A stretch of 5,189 nucleotides of DNA from Planctomycetia bacterium (GTDB lineage: Bacteria; Planctomycetota; Planctomycetia; Pirellulales; UBA1268). The notes under the pieces were generated by a model. It was not told the origin of the DNA. It saw only the letters and a program-made list of their open reading frames with translations, and did no database searches. A program made the translations under genes and the position numbers. Positions 1 to 5,189 of this stretch are shown in pieces; the stretch's first letter is position 1, and every line of letters begins with the position of its first letter. The stretch spans positions 1 to 5,189 of the forward strand of contig RFPF01000230.1 in NCBI GenBank assembly GCA_009926295.1. The letters are read 5' to 3'.

Positions 1-297
1 AAACTGATCGCGAAGATCGAGCAGCAACAGCAGCAGTGCCAGTCGGGCGGCGGCGGGGGTGGCGGTGCCGGCCGGGGCGGCCAGGGCAAGCCGATGGACG
101 ACAGCCGGATCGCCGAGGGCAAGGGCCCGGGCGAGGTGACTCGTCGCGACATCGGCGACGGCGACGGCTGGGGCAACCTGCCTCCCCACCGGCGCGACGA
201 GGCGCTCCAGCAGATCGGGCGGGAGTTTCCCTCCCATTACCGCGACGCGATCGAGCAGTATTTCAAACGACTCGCGGCGGGGTCGGAATCACCGTAG
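1..297 (+). CDS. Unrecognised protein, C-terminal 98 residues (5' end outside window)
   Basis: The frame is open from base 1 to a TAG at 295-297, so only the C-terminus is visible. It starts with a charged, Gln-rich stretch (QQQQQ at residues 8-12 of the fragment) and then a low-complexity run of seven Gly (16-22) with further Gly/Arg to about residue 30. A compact conserved-looking tail follows: a basic/acidic segment ending in GDGDGWGNLPP (52-62), then an amphipathic helix-like end (about 64-92) with EFPSHYRDAIEQYFKRLA near the terminus. I associate tails of this type (W-G-x-L-P, then a YRxxxEQYF helix) with large envelope-associated planctomycete proteins, but I cannot name a family or function. 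Only 25 bases separate its stop from the next start, so it probably belongs to the same transcript. The Gly/Gln-rich stretch looks like a flexible linker between an unseen upstream region and the tail. The frame is supported by strong G/C third-position preference. Confidence 0.75.
   Translation, partial: KLIAKIEQQQQQCQSGGGGGGGAGRGGQGKPMDDSRIAEGKGPGEVTRRDIGDGDGWGNLPPHRRDEALQQIGREFPSHYRDAIEQYFKRLAAGSESP
22..66 (+). repeat. Low-complexity CAG (Gln) and GGC/GGT (Gly) codon runs
   Basis: Five consecutive Gln codons (22-36, four CAG and one CAA) are followed, after Cys-Gln-Ser, by seven Gly codons (46-66). They lie in frame inside the upstream gene fragment and encode a probable flexible linker. 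Such runs are prone to slippage and length variation, but nothing here shows that has happened. Confidence 0.6.
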
Positions 298-308
298 GCG
301 GCCCGTGC

Positions 309-314
309 GGAGGA
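309..314 (+). promoter_or_regulatory. Ribosome binding site for the NPCBM-like gene
   Basis: GGAGGA lies eight bases before the ATG at 323. It decides the start: an in-frame GTG at 305 lies upstream of this site and would put basic residues ahead of the signal peptide. The ATG at 323 gives a clean signal peptide. Confidence 0.7.
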
Positions 315-322
315 ACCATCCG

Positions 323-1501
323 ATGACGGTGCGGTGGCGACTCGCGGCGCTCGTCGCGATCTTCTTCGCTCTCGGCGACGCGTTGCAGGCGGACGGCGTC
401 GCCGTCAACCTGGAACTCGACGACGGCAGCCATGCGACGGGCGGGCTCCTGAAGGTCGCCGACGACAGCATCGAACTGGCCTCCGGCGGACCGGAGCGAA
501 CCACGTTCGCCGTGGATCGTGTCCGTGAAGTCGTGATCGCTCCCGCGACGCCCGATCCTCGGCCGGGACGCGTGCGGCTGTCTCTCACCGACGGCACCAC
601 CCTCGGCGGTGACGACTTTTCCTGCACGGCCCAAGGGGCCGTGCTCACGACCGCCGCAGGGCGGATCGAGTTGCCGACCTGCCGCGTGCGGTCGCTCGAG
701 TGGCTCGCCGAGGGTGCCACCGGACCGCCCGCCTGGTCCGACACGGTTCCGGAGGGAACCACGGAAGACCTCGTCGTCGTCGGCAAGGCCGACGCATACG
801 AGTTCGTGGAGTGCGCCATCGTCGAGGTCGGCACCGAGAGCGTCGTCGTCGTCCTCGACGAGGAACGGATTCCCGTCAAGCGCTCGAAGGTGATCGGGCT
901 CCGCTGGCAGCGACCGGAGGCGGTCGGCCCAGGCCGCACGGTCGTCGACGTCGCGGGCGGGAGGCTGCGGGCCGAAACGGTCGCGTGGACGGCCGAGGGT
1001 CTCATCCTCGATGCGGAGACTCCCGAATCACGCGTGCTGCTCCCGGCGGAATCGCTGCGCAGGATCGACTACGCGTCCGGCCGCACGACGGCACTGGCGA
1101 CGCTGGCTCCCGAGCAACTGGAGACGGAGCCGTTCTTCGGGGCACTGGCGACCGCGGCGGGCCTGAAGGACTACTTCGCGCCCCGACCGCTGTCGCCGGA
1201 GGCGCCCGGCTCCGCGGGAGGACTGGTCATCCGCCCGCGAACCGCCGCGGTGTGGCGGATTCCGGCGGGCGGCCGTCGGTTTCGCGGTGCGGTGGCGGCA
1301 GGTTCCGAGGCCGGACCTGCTGTCGTGAGGATCGCGGTGGACGGACGGACCGTGCTGGAACACGTCGTCTCGGGATCGGAGCCGATCCCCATCGACATCG
1401 ATCTCTCCGGCGGGCGGCGGCTCGGGGTGACCGTCGATTTCGGTCCCACCGGCGGGATGGCCGGCGCGGTGCGCATCCTGGAGCCGGTGATCGAACGATG
1501 A
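323..1501 (+). CDS. Secreted protein with beta-repeats and NPCBM-like C-terminal domain
   Basis: The product is 392 residues. It begins with a Sec-type signal peptide: MTVRWR, a hydrophobic core LAALVAIFFAL (7-17), and probable cleavage after the A-D-A-L-Q-A region (about residue 23). The mature N-terminal part holds four degenerate units of about 45 residues (roughly 26-73, 82-128, 149-197 and 205-253). Each reads as an opening strand, often D-x-G/D-G, then a middle strand, then a basic V-R-x-(V/L/I) strand. From about 258 the sequence resembles the NPCBM/NEW2 domain of planctomycete proteins: an L-x-P-E-x-x-E-x-x-P-F-F entry (261-272), W-R-I (311-313), V-R-I-A-V-D-G (335-341), G-S-E-P-I-P-I-D-I-D-L-S-G (351-363) and V-D-F-G (371-374). 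NPCBM domains are galactose-binding-like folds often found on envelope or glycan-acting proteins. No catalytic motif is visible, so a binding or scaffold role outside the cytoplasm is inferred. The stop overlaps the next start (ATGA, 1498-1501), suggesting translational coupling to the protease. Confidence 0.85.
   Translation: MTVRWRLAALVAIFFALGDALQADGVAVNLELDDGSHATGGLLKVADDSIELASGGPERTTFAVDRVREVVIAPATPDPRPGRVRLSLTDGTTLGGDDFSCTAQGAVLTTAAGRIELPTCRVRSLEWLAEGATGPPAWSDTVPEGTTEDLVVVGKADAYEFVECAIVEVGTESVVVVLDEERIPVKRSKVIGLRWQRPEAVGPGRTVVDVAGGRLRAETVAWTAEGLILDAETPESRVLLPAESLRRIDYASGRTTALATLAPEQLETEPFFGALATAAGLKDYFAPRPLSPEAPGSAGGLVIRPRTAAVWRIPAGGRRFRGAVAAGSEAGPAVVRIAVDGRTVLEHVVSGSEPIPIDIDLSGGRRLGVTVDFGPTGGMAGAVRILEPVIER
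398..1081 (+). repeat. Four degenerate ~45-residue beta-strand repeats within the NPCBM-like protein
   Basis: The units encode residues about 26-73, 82-128, 149-197 and 205-253. Shared features by eye are an opening beta-strand, a strand such as D-S-I-E-L, G-A-V-L-T, E-S-V-V-V or E-G-L-I-L, and a closing motif such as V-R-E-V-V-I, V-R-S-L-E-W, V-I-G-L-R-W or L-R-R-I-D-Y. The spacing is regular, but identity between units is low and there is no DNA-level repeat, so this is an old protein duplication if it is one. The fold could be a small Sm-like or SH3-like barrel repeated four times, which is speculative. Confidence 0.5.
1094..1498 (+). other. NPCBM/NEW2-like domain (encoded segment)
   Basis: Residues about 258-392 of the 323-1501 gene. 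The order of motifs fits the NPCBM family as seen in planctomycetes: an entry segment with P-F-F, a short variable stretch, G-L-V-I-R-P-R-T (300-307, where many members have a G-x-x-x-H-S/P motif), a W-R beta-strand, and the terminal V-D-G ... P-I-P-I-D-I-D ... V-D-F-G strands. It ends at the C-terminus of the protein. The assignment is by recall of the family, without a profile search. Confidence 0.6.
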
Positions 1502-3279
1502 AGGACGTGCCCCGCTCCATCGTGCTCCTGCTGGTCGCGTGCGTGCCGAACGCCGCGTTCCCGTCGGCCATCGTGGCGGGCGAGGTGCCCGCCGAGGTTC
1601 TCGCCGTCGAGCGGCAGCGGATCGAAGCGATCGACCGGGCGTCGCGCACCGCGGTGGCCATTTTCGCCGGCGAGGCGGGCGGGGGATCGGGGGTGCTCAT
1701 CAGCCCCGACGGCTATGCGCTCACCAACTTCCACGTCGTGCAGCCGGCCGGAGTCGCGATGAAGTGCGGTCTCTCCGACGGTCGCCTGTACGATGCAGTG
1801 CTCGTGGGCCTCGACCCCACGGGTGACGTGGCGCTCGTCAAACTGGCGGGCCGCGACGACTTTCCGAGCGCCGAACTCGCCGACAGCGACCTCGTCGAGG
1901 TGGGCGACTTCTGCTTCGCCGCCGGCAACCCTTTTCTCCTCGCGACCGACTTCAGGCCATCCATCAGCGCCGGCATCGTGTCCGGAGTGCACCGCTACCA
2001 GTTCCCCGCAGGCACGATCCTCGAGTACGCCGACTGCCTGCAGGTCGACGCGGCCATCAATCCCGGCAACTCGGGGGGCGGGCTGTTCGACGCCCGCGGG
2101 CGGCTCATCGGAATCAACGGCCGCGCGTCGTTCGAGAAGCGCGGGCGGGTCAACGTCGGCGTGGGCTACGCCATCTCGGCCAACCAGGTGCGGAACTTTC
2201 TCGGCTTCCTCCGGGGAGGACGCCTGGTCGACCATGCCACCCTCGGCGCCACCGTGGCCACCGACGAGGACGGCCGGGTGGTCGTGTCCGACATCCTCGA
2301 GTCGTCCGACGCCTATCGGCGCGGACTTCGGTATGACGACGAGATCGTGTCGATCGCCGGCCGGCCGGTGCGCACCGTGAACGCGTTCAAGAACGTGCTC
2401 GCCACGCTGCCGGCGGGCTGGCGGGTTCCCGTGGTGTTCCGTCGCTCCGGGCGCCGAGTGGAGATCGCGGTCCGACTCGCCGGGCTGCACCGTCCAACCG
2501 AACTCGCCCGCATCGTGGCCGCCGGTGACGAGGCGCTCGAGAAGGGTGGCCCAGACGGGGATCGCCCGCCGAAGGACGCAGATCGCGGGCCGAAGGGGGG
2601 TGCCGTCACCCCGCCGCGACTCCCGGATGCCGTCAGGGACCTCTACGAAGCCCGCAGCGGATTCACGAACCACCACTTCAACGTGCTGGAACGCGACCGC
2701 GTGGCAGCCAACATCGCGCGGGCGGCGACGTGGGCTTCGGCCGACGCGGCGTGGACGCTCAGCGGCCACCTCGACACCGGGGCCCCGTTCAAGATCGTGC
2801 TCACCGACAGCCGTGGCAGGATCGACCTTCCGACGGGCACGAGCGAGGTCGACGCTTCCGGCGAGCTCGACGGCGACCCGAGTCCGCCCGGCAGTGGCGG
2901 CATGCTGGCGGCGCTCGTGCTGTGGCGACGGCTCCTCGTCGCGGGACCCGCCCGGCTCGGGCGCACGAGCTACTGGGGCACGCAGCCACTCGTTGCCGCC
3001 GACCTCGGGCCGTCGGCGGCCACCGAACTCGTCGACGTGCTGGAAACCGCGGCGGCCGCCGTCGAGGTTCGGTTCGCCGTCGACGGCACCGGGGATGTCC
3101 GCGGCATCGACCTCTGGCCGGCGCCCGATGCCGACCCGTGCGAACTGCGGCTGCAGCGCCGTGCCGACGGACCGCCGGGCATGCCCGCCCTCATCGAGGT
3201 CAGGCACGGCGACGCCCCGTTCGGCACGTTCCACGTAGACGACGTCCGCTTCGAAGCGGCTCCGGGAGAGACATCGTGA
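1498..3279 (+). CDS. HtrA/DegP-like exported serine protease (S1C) with PDZ and extra C-terminal domain
   Basis: A 593-residue envelope endopeptidase of the trypsin-PDZ type. The N-terminal export signal is M-K-D-V-P-R plus a hydrophobic core. L12-V13-A14-C15 also fits a lipobox, so it may be a lipoprotein. The trypsin domain spans about 48-240 with a full triad: His79 in TNFHVV, Asp110 in GDVALVKL and Ser192 in NPGNSGGGLFD, with the oxyanion Gly190 in place. A single PDZ domain follows (about 249-330; LGATV start, R-R-G-L, D-E-I-V-S-I-A-G-R-P-V). After a charged, Pro/Gly-rich linker (345-375) comes an uncharacterised domain (378-590) with F-x-N-x-x-F-N-x-L-E-R-D-R-V (389-402), P-P-G-S-G-G-M-L-A-A-L (463-473), L-W-R-R-L-L, D-A-D-P-C-E-L (544-550) and I-E-V-R-H-G-D (566-572). 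It is longer than ordinary DegP-type proteins (about 450-500 residues) because of that domain, and has one PDZ rather than two. The ATG at 1498 is chosen for the four-base overlap with the previous gene and because the frame upstream of it is an Arg-rich shadow. Only a distant GGAG (1480-1483) is seen, so translation is probably coupled. Confidence 0.93.
   Translation: MKDVPRSIVLLLVACVPNAAFPSAIVAGEVPAEVLAVERQRIEAIDRASRTAVAIFAGEAGGGSGVLISPDGYALTNFHVVQPAGVAMKCGLSDGRLYDAVLVGLDPTGDVALVKLAGRDDFPSAELADSDLVEVGDFCFAAGNPFLLATDFRPSISAGIVSGVHRYQFPAGTILEYADCLQVDAAINPGNSGGGLFDARGRLIGINGRASFEKRGRVNVGVGYAISANQVRNFLGFLRGGRLVDHATLGATVATDEDGRVVVSDILESSDAYRRGLRYDDEIVSIAGRPVRTVNAFKNVLATLPAGWRVPVVFRRSGRRVEIAVRLAGLHRPTELARIVAAGDEALEKGGPDGDRPPKDADRGPKGGAVTPPRLPDAVRDLYEARSGFTNHHFNVLERDRVAANIARAATWASADAAWTLSGHLDTGAPFKIVLTDSRGRIDLPTGTSEVDASGELDGDPSPPGSGGMLAALVLWRRLLVAGPARLGRTSYWGTQPLVAADLGPSAATELVDVLETAAAAVEVRFAVDGTGDVRGIDLWPAPDADPCELRLQRRADGPPGMPALIEVRHGDAPFGTFHVDDVRFEAAPGETS
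2629..3267 (+). other. Uncharacterised C-terminal domain of the active protease
   Basis: Residues about 378-590 of the 1498-3279 gene. The domain looks alpha/beta with a helical start (D-L-Y-E-A-R-S-G-F then L-E-R-D-R-V), a Gly/Pro loop P-P-G-S-G-G, a hydrophobic helix L-A-A-L-V-L-W-R-R-L-L-V, and a run of beta-strands ending in P-A-L-I-E-V-R-H-G-D and F-H-V-D-D-V-R-F-E. The terminal strands recall LolA/outer-membrane-lipoprotein-sorting-like half barrels (D-P-C-E-L ... L-I-E-V-R ... F-x-V-x-x-V), but this is only a resemblance by eye. I recall similar tails on planctomycete trypsin-PDZ proteins without an assigned function. It may bind a substrate, a lipid-modified partner, or the two dead paralogues encoded next door. 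Confidence 0.5.
3264..3270 (+). promoter_or_regulatory. Ribosome binding site for the first pseudoprotease gene
   Basis: GGGAGAG sits five bases before the GTG at 3276, inside the end of the protease gene. It supports the GTG start that overlaps the upstream TGA (GTGA). An in-frame GTG at 3309 lacks a comparable site and would discard the basic N-terminus of the signal peptide. Confidence 0.6.
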
Positions 3280-4316
3280 GCGGCAGGCTTCTCGGCCGCG
3301 GCGGGGCTGTGTCTCGCCGCGCGTGGCTCTGCGGTGCCTGCGGCGTTTGCGTGATCGCCATGCCGGCGGCTGCCGCCACGCCCCGCGAGGTGATCGCCTC
3401 CGCGGCGCGCAAGGTGGTGAAGATCTACGGTGCCGGCGGCGTGCGCGGGCTCGAGGCCTACCAGACGGGCGTGCTCGTTTCTCCCGAAGGCCACGTGGTG
3501 ACGGTCATGAGCACCGTGCTCGACGCCGACGACATCGAATGCGTGCTCGACGACGGCCGAAGGTTCCGGGCTGCGCTCCGGGGCATCGATCCCCACCGCG
3601 AACTGGCCCTGCTCGCGGTCGAGGGCGACGATCTGCCGTCATTCGTCCTCGAGGAGCGGGAGCCGCTCGGCCCGGGAAGCAGGGTGTTCGCGCTCTCGAA
3701 CCTTTTCGGAGTCGCCGTCGGCGATGAGCGGGTGAGCGCCCAGCACGGCGTGATCTCGGCGCTCGTCCCGCTGGCCGCCCGACGCGGGGCGTACGAGGCT
3801 CCGTTTCGGGGGGACGTCTACATTCTCGACTGCACGACCAACAACCCCGGCTCGCCGGGTGGCGCGCTTGTGGATCGCGAGGGCGGGCTCGTCGGCGTTC
3901 TCGGCAAGGAGCTGCGGGCTTCCGAGAGCGGCGTGTGGCTCAACTACGCGCTGCCCGCCGCCGAGGTCTCGAAGAGCTACCGTGAGATCCTCGCCGGAAA
4001 GGCGGTGGCGCCGCCGGCCGTCGCCACGGGATCCTTCGATCCCCGGGACCTCGGCGTGGTGCTCGTGCCCGACCTGCTCGACAAGACCCCGCCCTTCGTC
4101 GAATCGACGATCCCCGGTTCGGCCGCCGCCCGGGCCGGACTGGCGCCCGACGACCTGCTCGTGGCCATCAACGGCCGCGCGGTCTCGTCGCGCTCGGCGG
4201 TGCGGCAGGCCCTCGCGCTGGCGGCGGAGGGCGACCCCGTGAAGATCACCGTGGTGCGTGGCGGTGTCATCGTCGAGTGTGACCTGGGCGGCCGTCCTCG
4301 GGGAGAGCGGCCATGA
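3276..4316 (+). CDS. Exported trypsin-PDZ pseudoprotease, triad entirely replaced
   Basis: A 346-residue S1C-type protein. It has a Sec signal peptide (basic R4-R15, hydrophobic W17-M29, likely cleavage in A31-A34) and a trypsin-like domain from about 38 to 240. The alignment with the upstream protease is clear: G-V-L-V-S-P-E-G (65-72), G-I-D-P (103-106), L-A-L-L (110-113), N-N-P-G (189-192), L-N-Y-A-L-P (222-227). Each catalytic position is altered: His becomes Ser79 (codon 3510), Asp becomes Glu109 (3600) and Ser becomes Pro194 (3855, in N-P-G-S-P-G-G). Ser193 is one residue off the nucleophile position. A PDZ domain follows (about 259-338; V-P-x-S/G-S-A-A-A-R-A-G-L, D-D-L-L-V-A-I-N-G-R). 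It lacks the extra C-terminal domain of its neighbour. The fold motifs are kept and the frame is clean, so this looks like a selected non-enzymatic protein rather than decay. A regulatory, scaffold or peptide-binding role beside the active protease is inferred. The GTG start overlaps the upstream TGA. Confidence 0.9.
   Translation: MSGRLLGRGGAVSRRAWLCGACGVCVIAMPAAAATPREVIASAARKVVKIYGAGGVRGLEAYQTGVLVSPEGHVVTVMSTVLDADDIECVLDDGRRFRAALRGIDPHRELALLAVEGDDLPSFVLEEREPLGPGSRVFALSNLFGVAVGDERVSAQHGVISALVPLAARRGAYEAPFRGDVYILDCTTNNPGSPGGALVDREGGLVGVLGKELRASESGVWLNYALPAAEVSKSYREILAGKAVAPPAVATGSFDPRDLGVVLVPDLLDKTPPFVESTIPGSAAARAGLAPDDLLVAINGRAVSSRSAVRQALALAAEGDPVKITVVRGGVIVECDLGGRPRGERP
4301..4307 (+). promoter_or_regulatory. 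Ribosome binding site for the second degenerate trypsin-PDZ gene
   Basis: GGGAGAG lies five bases before the ATG at 4313, the same motif and spacing as at the preceding gene. A second in-frame ATG at 4316 follows directly and would also be usable. The one at 4313 gives the ATGA overlap with the upstream stop. Confidence 0.6.
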
Positions 4317-5189
4317 TGGTGTCGCCGCACGCCGCCCGGGTCGTGACCGGCTGGGCCCTCGCCGCGGCAGCGTGGACCTCCGTCGCGTGGGCCGCCAACG
4401 ACGCGGCGGTGCTCGAGGAGGAGGCCTTCAAGGCCGCCGTCGCCGCGGTGGCCGACGCGGTCGTGCGCATCGAGCCGGTCGGAGCCGCGGCGGACTCCGC
4501 CGCCGGCCCCGAGGCTGCGCCGGCGGCGGGCCCGTCGACGGGAACCGTCGTCGCCGCCGACGGCTGGGTCGTCACCACGTCGTTCGCCGTCCCGAGAGCG
4601 GTGCCGGAGGCGATCGTCGTGCTGCCCGACGGACGGCGTCAGGCAGGGCGGGTCGTGGGCCGGGATCTCGCGCGCGGGCTCGTGCTCCTCAAGATCGACA
4701 CCGCGACGGATCTCGTCGTGCCCCGGGCGGCGGCCCGCGCCGGCCGACACGGCAGGCATGACGACGGGAACGGAGCTTTACGATGCAGGCATCGGGTTCG
4801 CGGTGCCGTTGGAGGACATCCTGCGCGTGCTGCCCGCCCTCCAGGAGGGCCGCACGCTCGCCCCCGGCGTGCTCGGCATCGGGTATGCCGCCCGCGATCC
4901 CTTCACGTCTCCCGCGACGATCGCGACCTGCCGCGCCGGTTCGCCGGCCGCCCGGGCCGGCCTCCGGTCGGGCGACACGATCGTCGAGGCCGACGGCCGG
5001 CCGGTGACCCGCATCGCCGAACTCCGCCACGTGCTCGCGCCGCGGTATGCCGGCGACGCGGTCGACCTCGTCGCGGATCGCGGCGGCGCGCGGGTCGAGG
5101 TGCGGGCGACGCTCGCCGAATCGCTTCCACCCTGGCGACGCCCGATGATGGGCATCGTGCCGGAGCGGACGTCGGGAGACGCCCGGCCG
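4313..5189 (+). CDS. Degenerate trypsin-PDZ paralogue, frame broken near 4740, runs off window
   Basis: The N-terminal part is a credible exported S1C-like protein. It has a signal peptide (core V10-A20, cleavage likely at A25-W-A-A28), a helix (31-54), an Ala/Pro/Gly linker (57-76) and first-barrel strands G-T-V-V-A-A-D-G-W-V-V-T-T-S-F-A-V (77-93) and V-L-P-D-G-R-R ... G-L-V-L-L-K-I (103-128). The His position is Phe91 (codon 4583) and the Asp position is Gly122 (4676), so it would not be a protease even if whole. After about residue 141 this frame stays open to the window end, but becomes Arg-rich with rare codons (TTA, AGG, CGA), as expected of an out-of-frame shadow. The expected continuation, G-I-G-F-A-V-P-L-E-D-I and then a PDZ domain, is present in the frame whose codons begin at positions divisible by three. 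By comparison with the preceding paralogue, about 70 residues of the second barrel, including the Ser-nucleophile loop, are absent at the junction. The cause may be a real deletion or an assembly/sequencing error, and the sequence alone cannot decide. Confidence 0.75.
   Translation, partial: MMVSPHAARVVTGWALAAAAWTSVAWAANDAAVLEEEAFKAAVAAVADAVVRIEPVGAAADSAAGPEAAPAAGPSTGTVVAADGWVVTTSFAVPRAVPEAIVVLPDGRRQAGRVVGRDLARGLVLLKIDTATDLVVPRAAARAGRHGRHDDGNGALRCRHRVRGAVGGHPARAARPPGGPHARPRRARHRVCRPRSLHVSRDDRDLPRRFAGRPGRPPVGRHDRRGRRPAGDPHRRTPPRARAAVCRRRGRPRRGSRRRAGRGAGDARRIASTLATPDDGHRAGADVGRRPA
4737..5189 (+). pseudogene. Out-of-frame C-terminal part: end of trypsin barrel plus PDZ domain
   Basis: Read in codons starting at 4737, this segment encodes A-P-A-D-T-A-G-M-T-T-G-T-E-L-Y-D, then G-I-G-F-A-V-P-L-E-D-I-L, the typical last strand and helix of an S1C protease domain. 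A PDZ domain follows (about 4872-5120; P-G-V-L-G-I-G start, A-G-S-P-A-A-R-A-G-L, S-G-D-T-I-V-E-A-D-G-R-P-V). It ends with P-P-W-R-R-P-M-M-G-I-V-P-E-R, which looks like the start of a second PDZ domain beyond the window. It has no stop and a good G/C third-position pattern. There is an ATG at 4758 but no Shine-Dalgarno signal, so I read it as the displaced 3' part of the gene starting at 4313 rather than a separate gene. Confidence 0.7.

Noticed and set aside
305..322. GTG start six codons before the ATG at 323
   Set aside because: The GGAGGA site at 309-314 lies after this GTG and correctly before the ATG, so the ATG is preferred.
298..322. Possible terminator or promoter between the first two genes
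   Set aside because: Only 25 bases, with no stem-loop and T-run or recognisable -35/-10. It is better explained as an intra-operon gap with a ribosome binding site.
700..1497. Upstream extension of the protease frame
   Set aside because: The frame is open but encodes Arg-rich shadow sequence under the NPCBM-like gene. The signal peptide and the overlap place the start at 1498.
1171..3234. 687-residue open frame on the minus strand
   Set aside because: It lies opposite the strongly supported protease gene. Its translation is His/Arg/Gly-rich with no recognisable motif, as expected for the antisense of GC-rich coding DNA with high G/C at third positions.
2730..3275. Upstream extension of the first pseudoprotease frame
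   Set aside because: Arg/Pro/Gly-rich shadow of the active protease gene. The start at 3276 has a ribosome binding site and gives a signal peptide.
3977..4759. 260-residue minus-strand open frame over the 4/5 gene junction
   Set aside because: Low-complexity Arg/Gly/Asp/His composition, antisense to two supported genes, no family signal.
4258..4761. 167-residue open frame overlapping the third trypsin-PDZ gene
   Set aside because: Gly/Arg-rich shadow without motifs. The other frame gives a signal peptide and first-barrel strands.
4983..5006. GGCCGGCCGG palindromic tracts (also near 2357-2368)
   Set aside because: Both encode the G-R-P-V turn of a PDZ domain in GC-rich codons, so codon choice explains them without invoking a site or a repeat element.

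Overview
This 5.2 kb, very GC-rich window is almost entirely coding and reads left to right as one tightly packed operon. The gene content points to a Planctomycetota bacterium. That placement is inferred from family architecture: an NPCBM-like secreted protein with beta-rich repeats sits beside a run of S1C/HtrA-type trypsin-PDZ paralogues, together with an upstream protein tail of a style I associate with planctomycetes. No rRNA or marker gene is present to prove it.

Layout: (1) 1-297, the 3' end of an unrecognised protein with Gln and Gly runs and a conserved-looking acidic/aromatic C-terminal tail. (2) 323-1501, a secreted protein with four degenerate beta-strand repeats and a C-terminal NPCBM-like domain. 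(3) 1498-3279, an exported trypsin-like serine protease with an intact His79/Asp110/Ser192 triad, a PDZ domain, a linker and a ~215-residue uncharacterised C-terminal domain. (4) 3276-4316, a second exported trypsin-PDZ protein in which all three triad positions are replaced (Ser79, Glu109, Pro194), so it is predicted to be a pseudoprotease. (5) 4313 to the window end, a third trypsin-PDZ paralogue. It has lost the His and Asp positions, and near 4736-4745 its reading frame jumps. About 70 residues of the second barrel seem to be missing there, and the PDZ domain continues in another frame.

Genes 2/3, 3/4 and 4/5 overlap by four bases (ATGA or GTGA). The last two share the same Shine-Dalgarno geometry, which suggests translational coupling and balanced production. 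All four downstream products carry export signals.

The likely system is an envelope module of one active HtrA-like protease made together with two catalytically dead paralogues, which may act as adaptors, regulators or chaperone-like partners, plus an NPCBM-like protein that could bind glycan or other envelope material. The joint function is inference. The domain calls, triad states, overlaps and frame jump are read directly from the sequence. No RNA genes, CRISPR, mobile elements, promoters or convincing terminators were seen.
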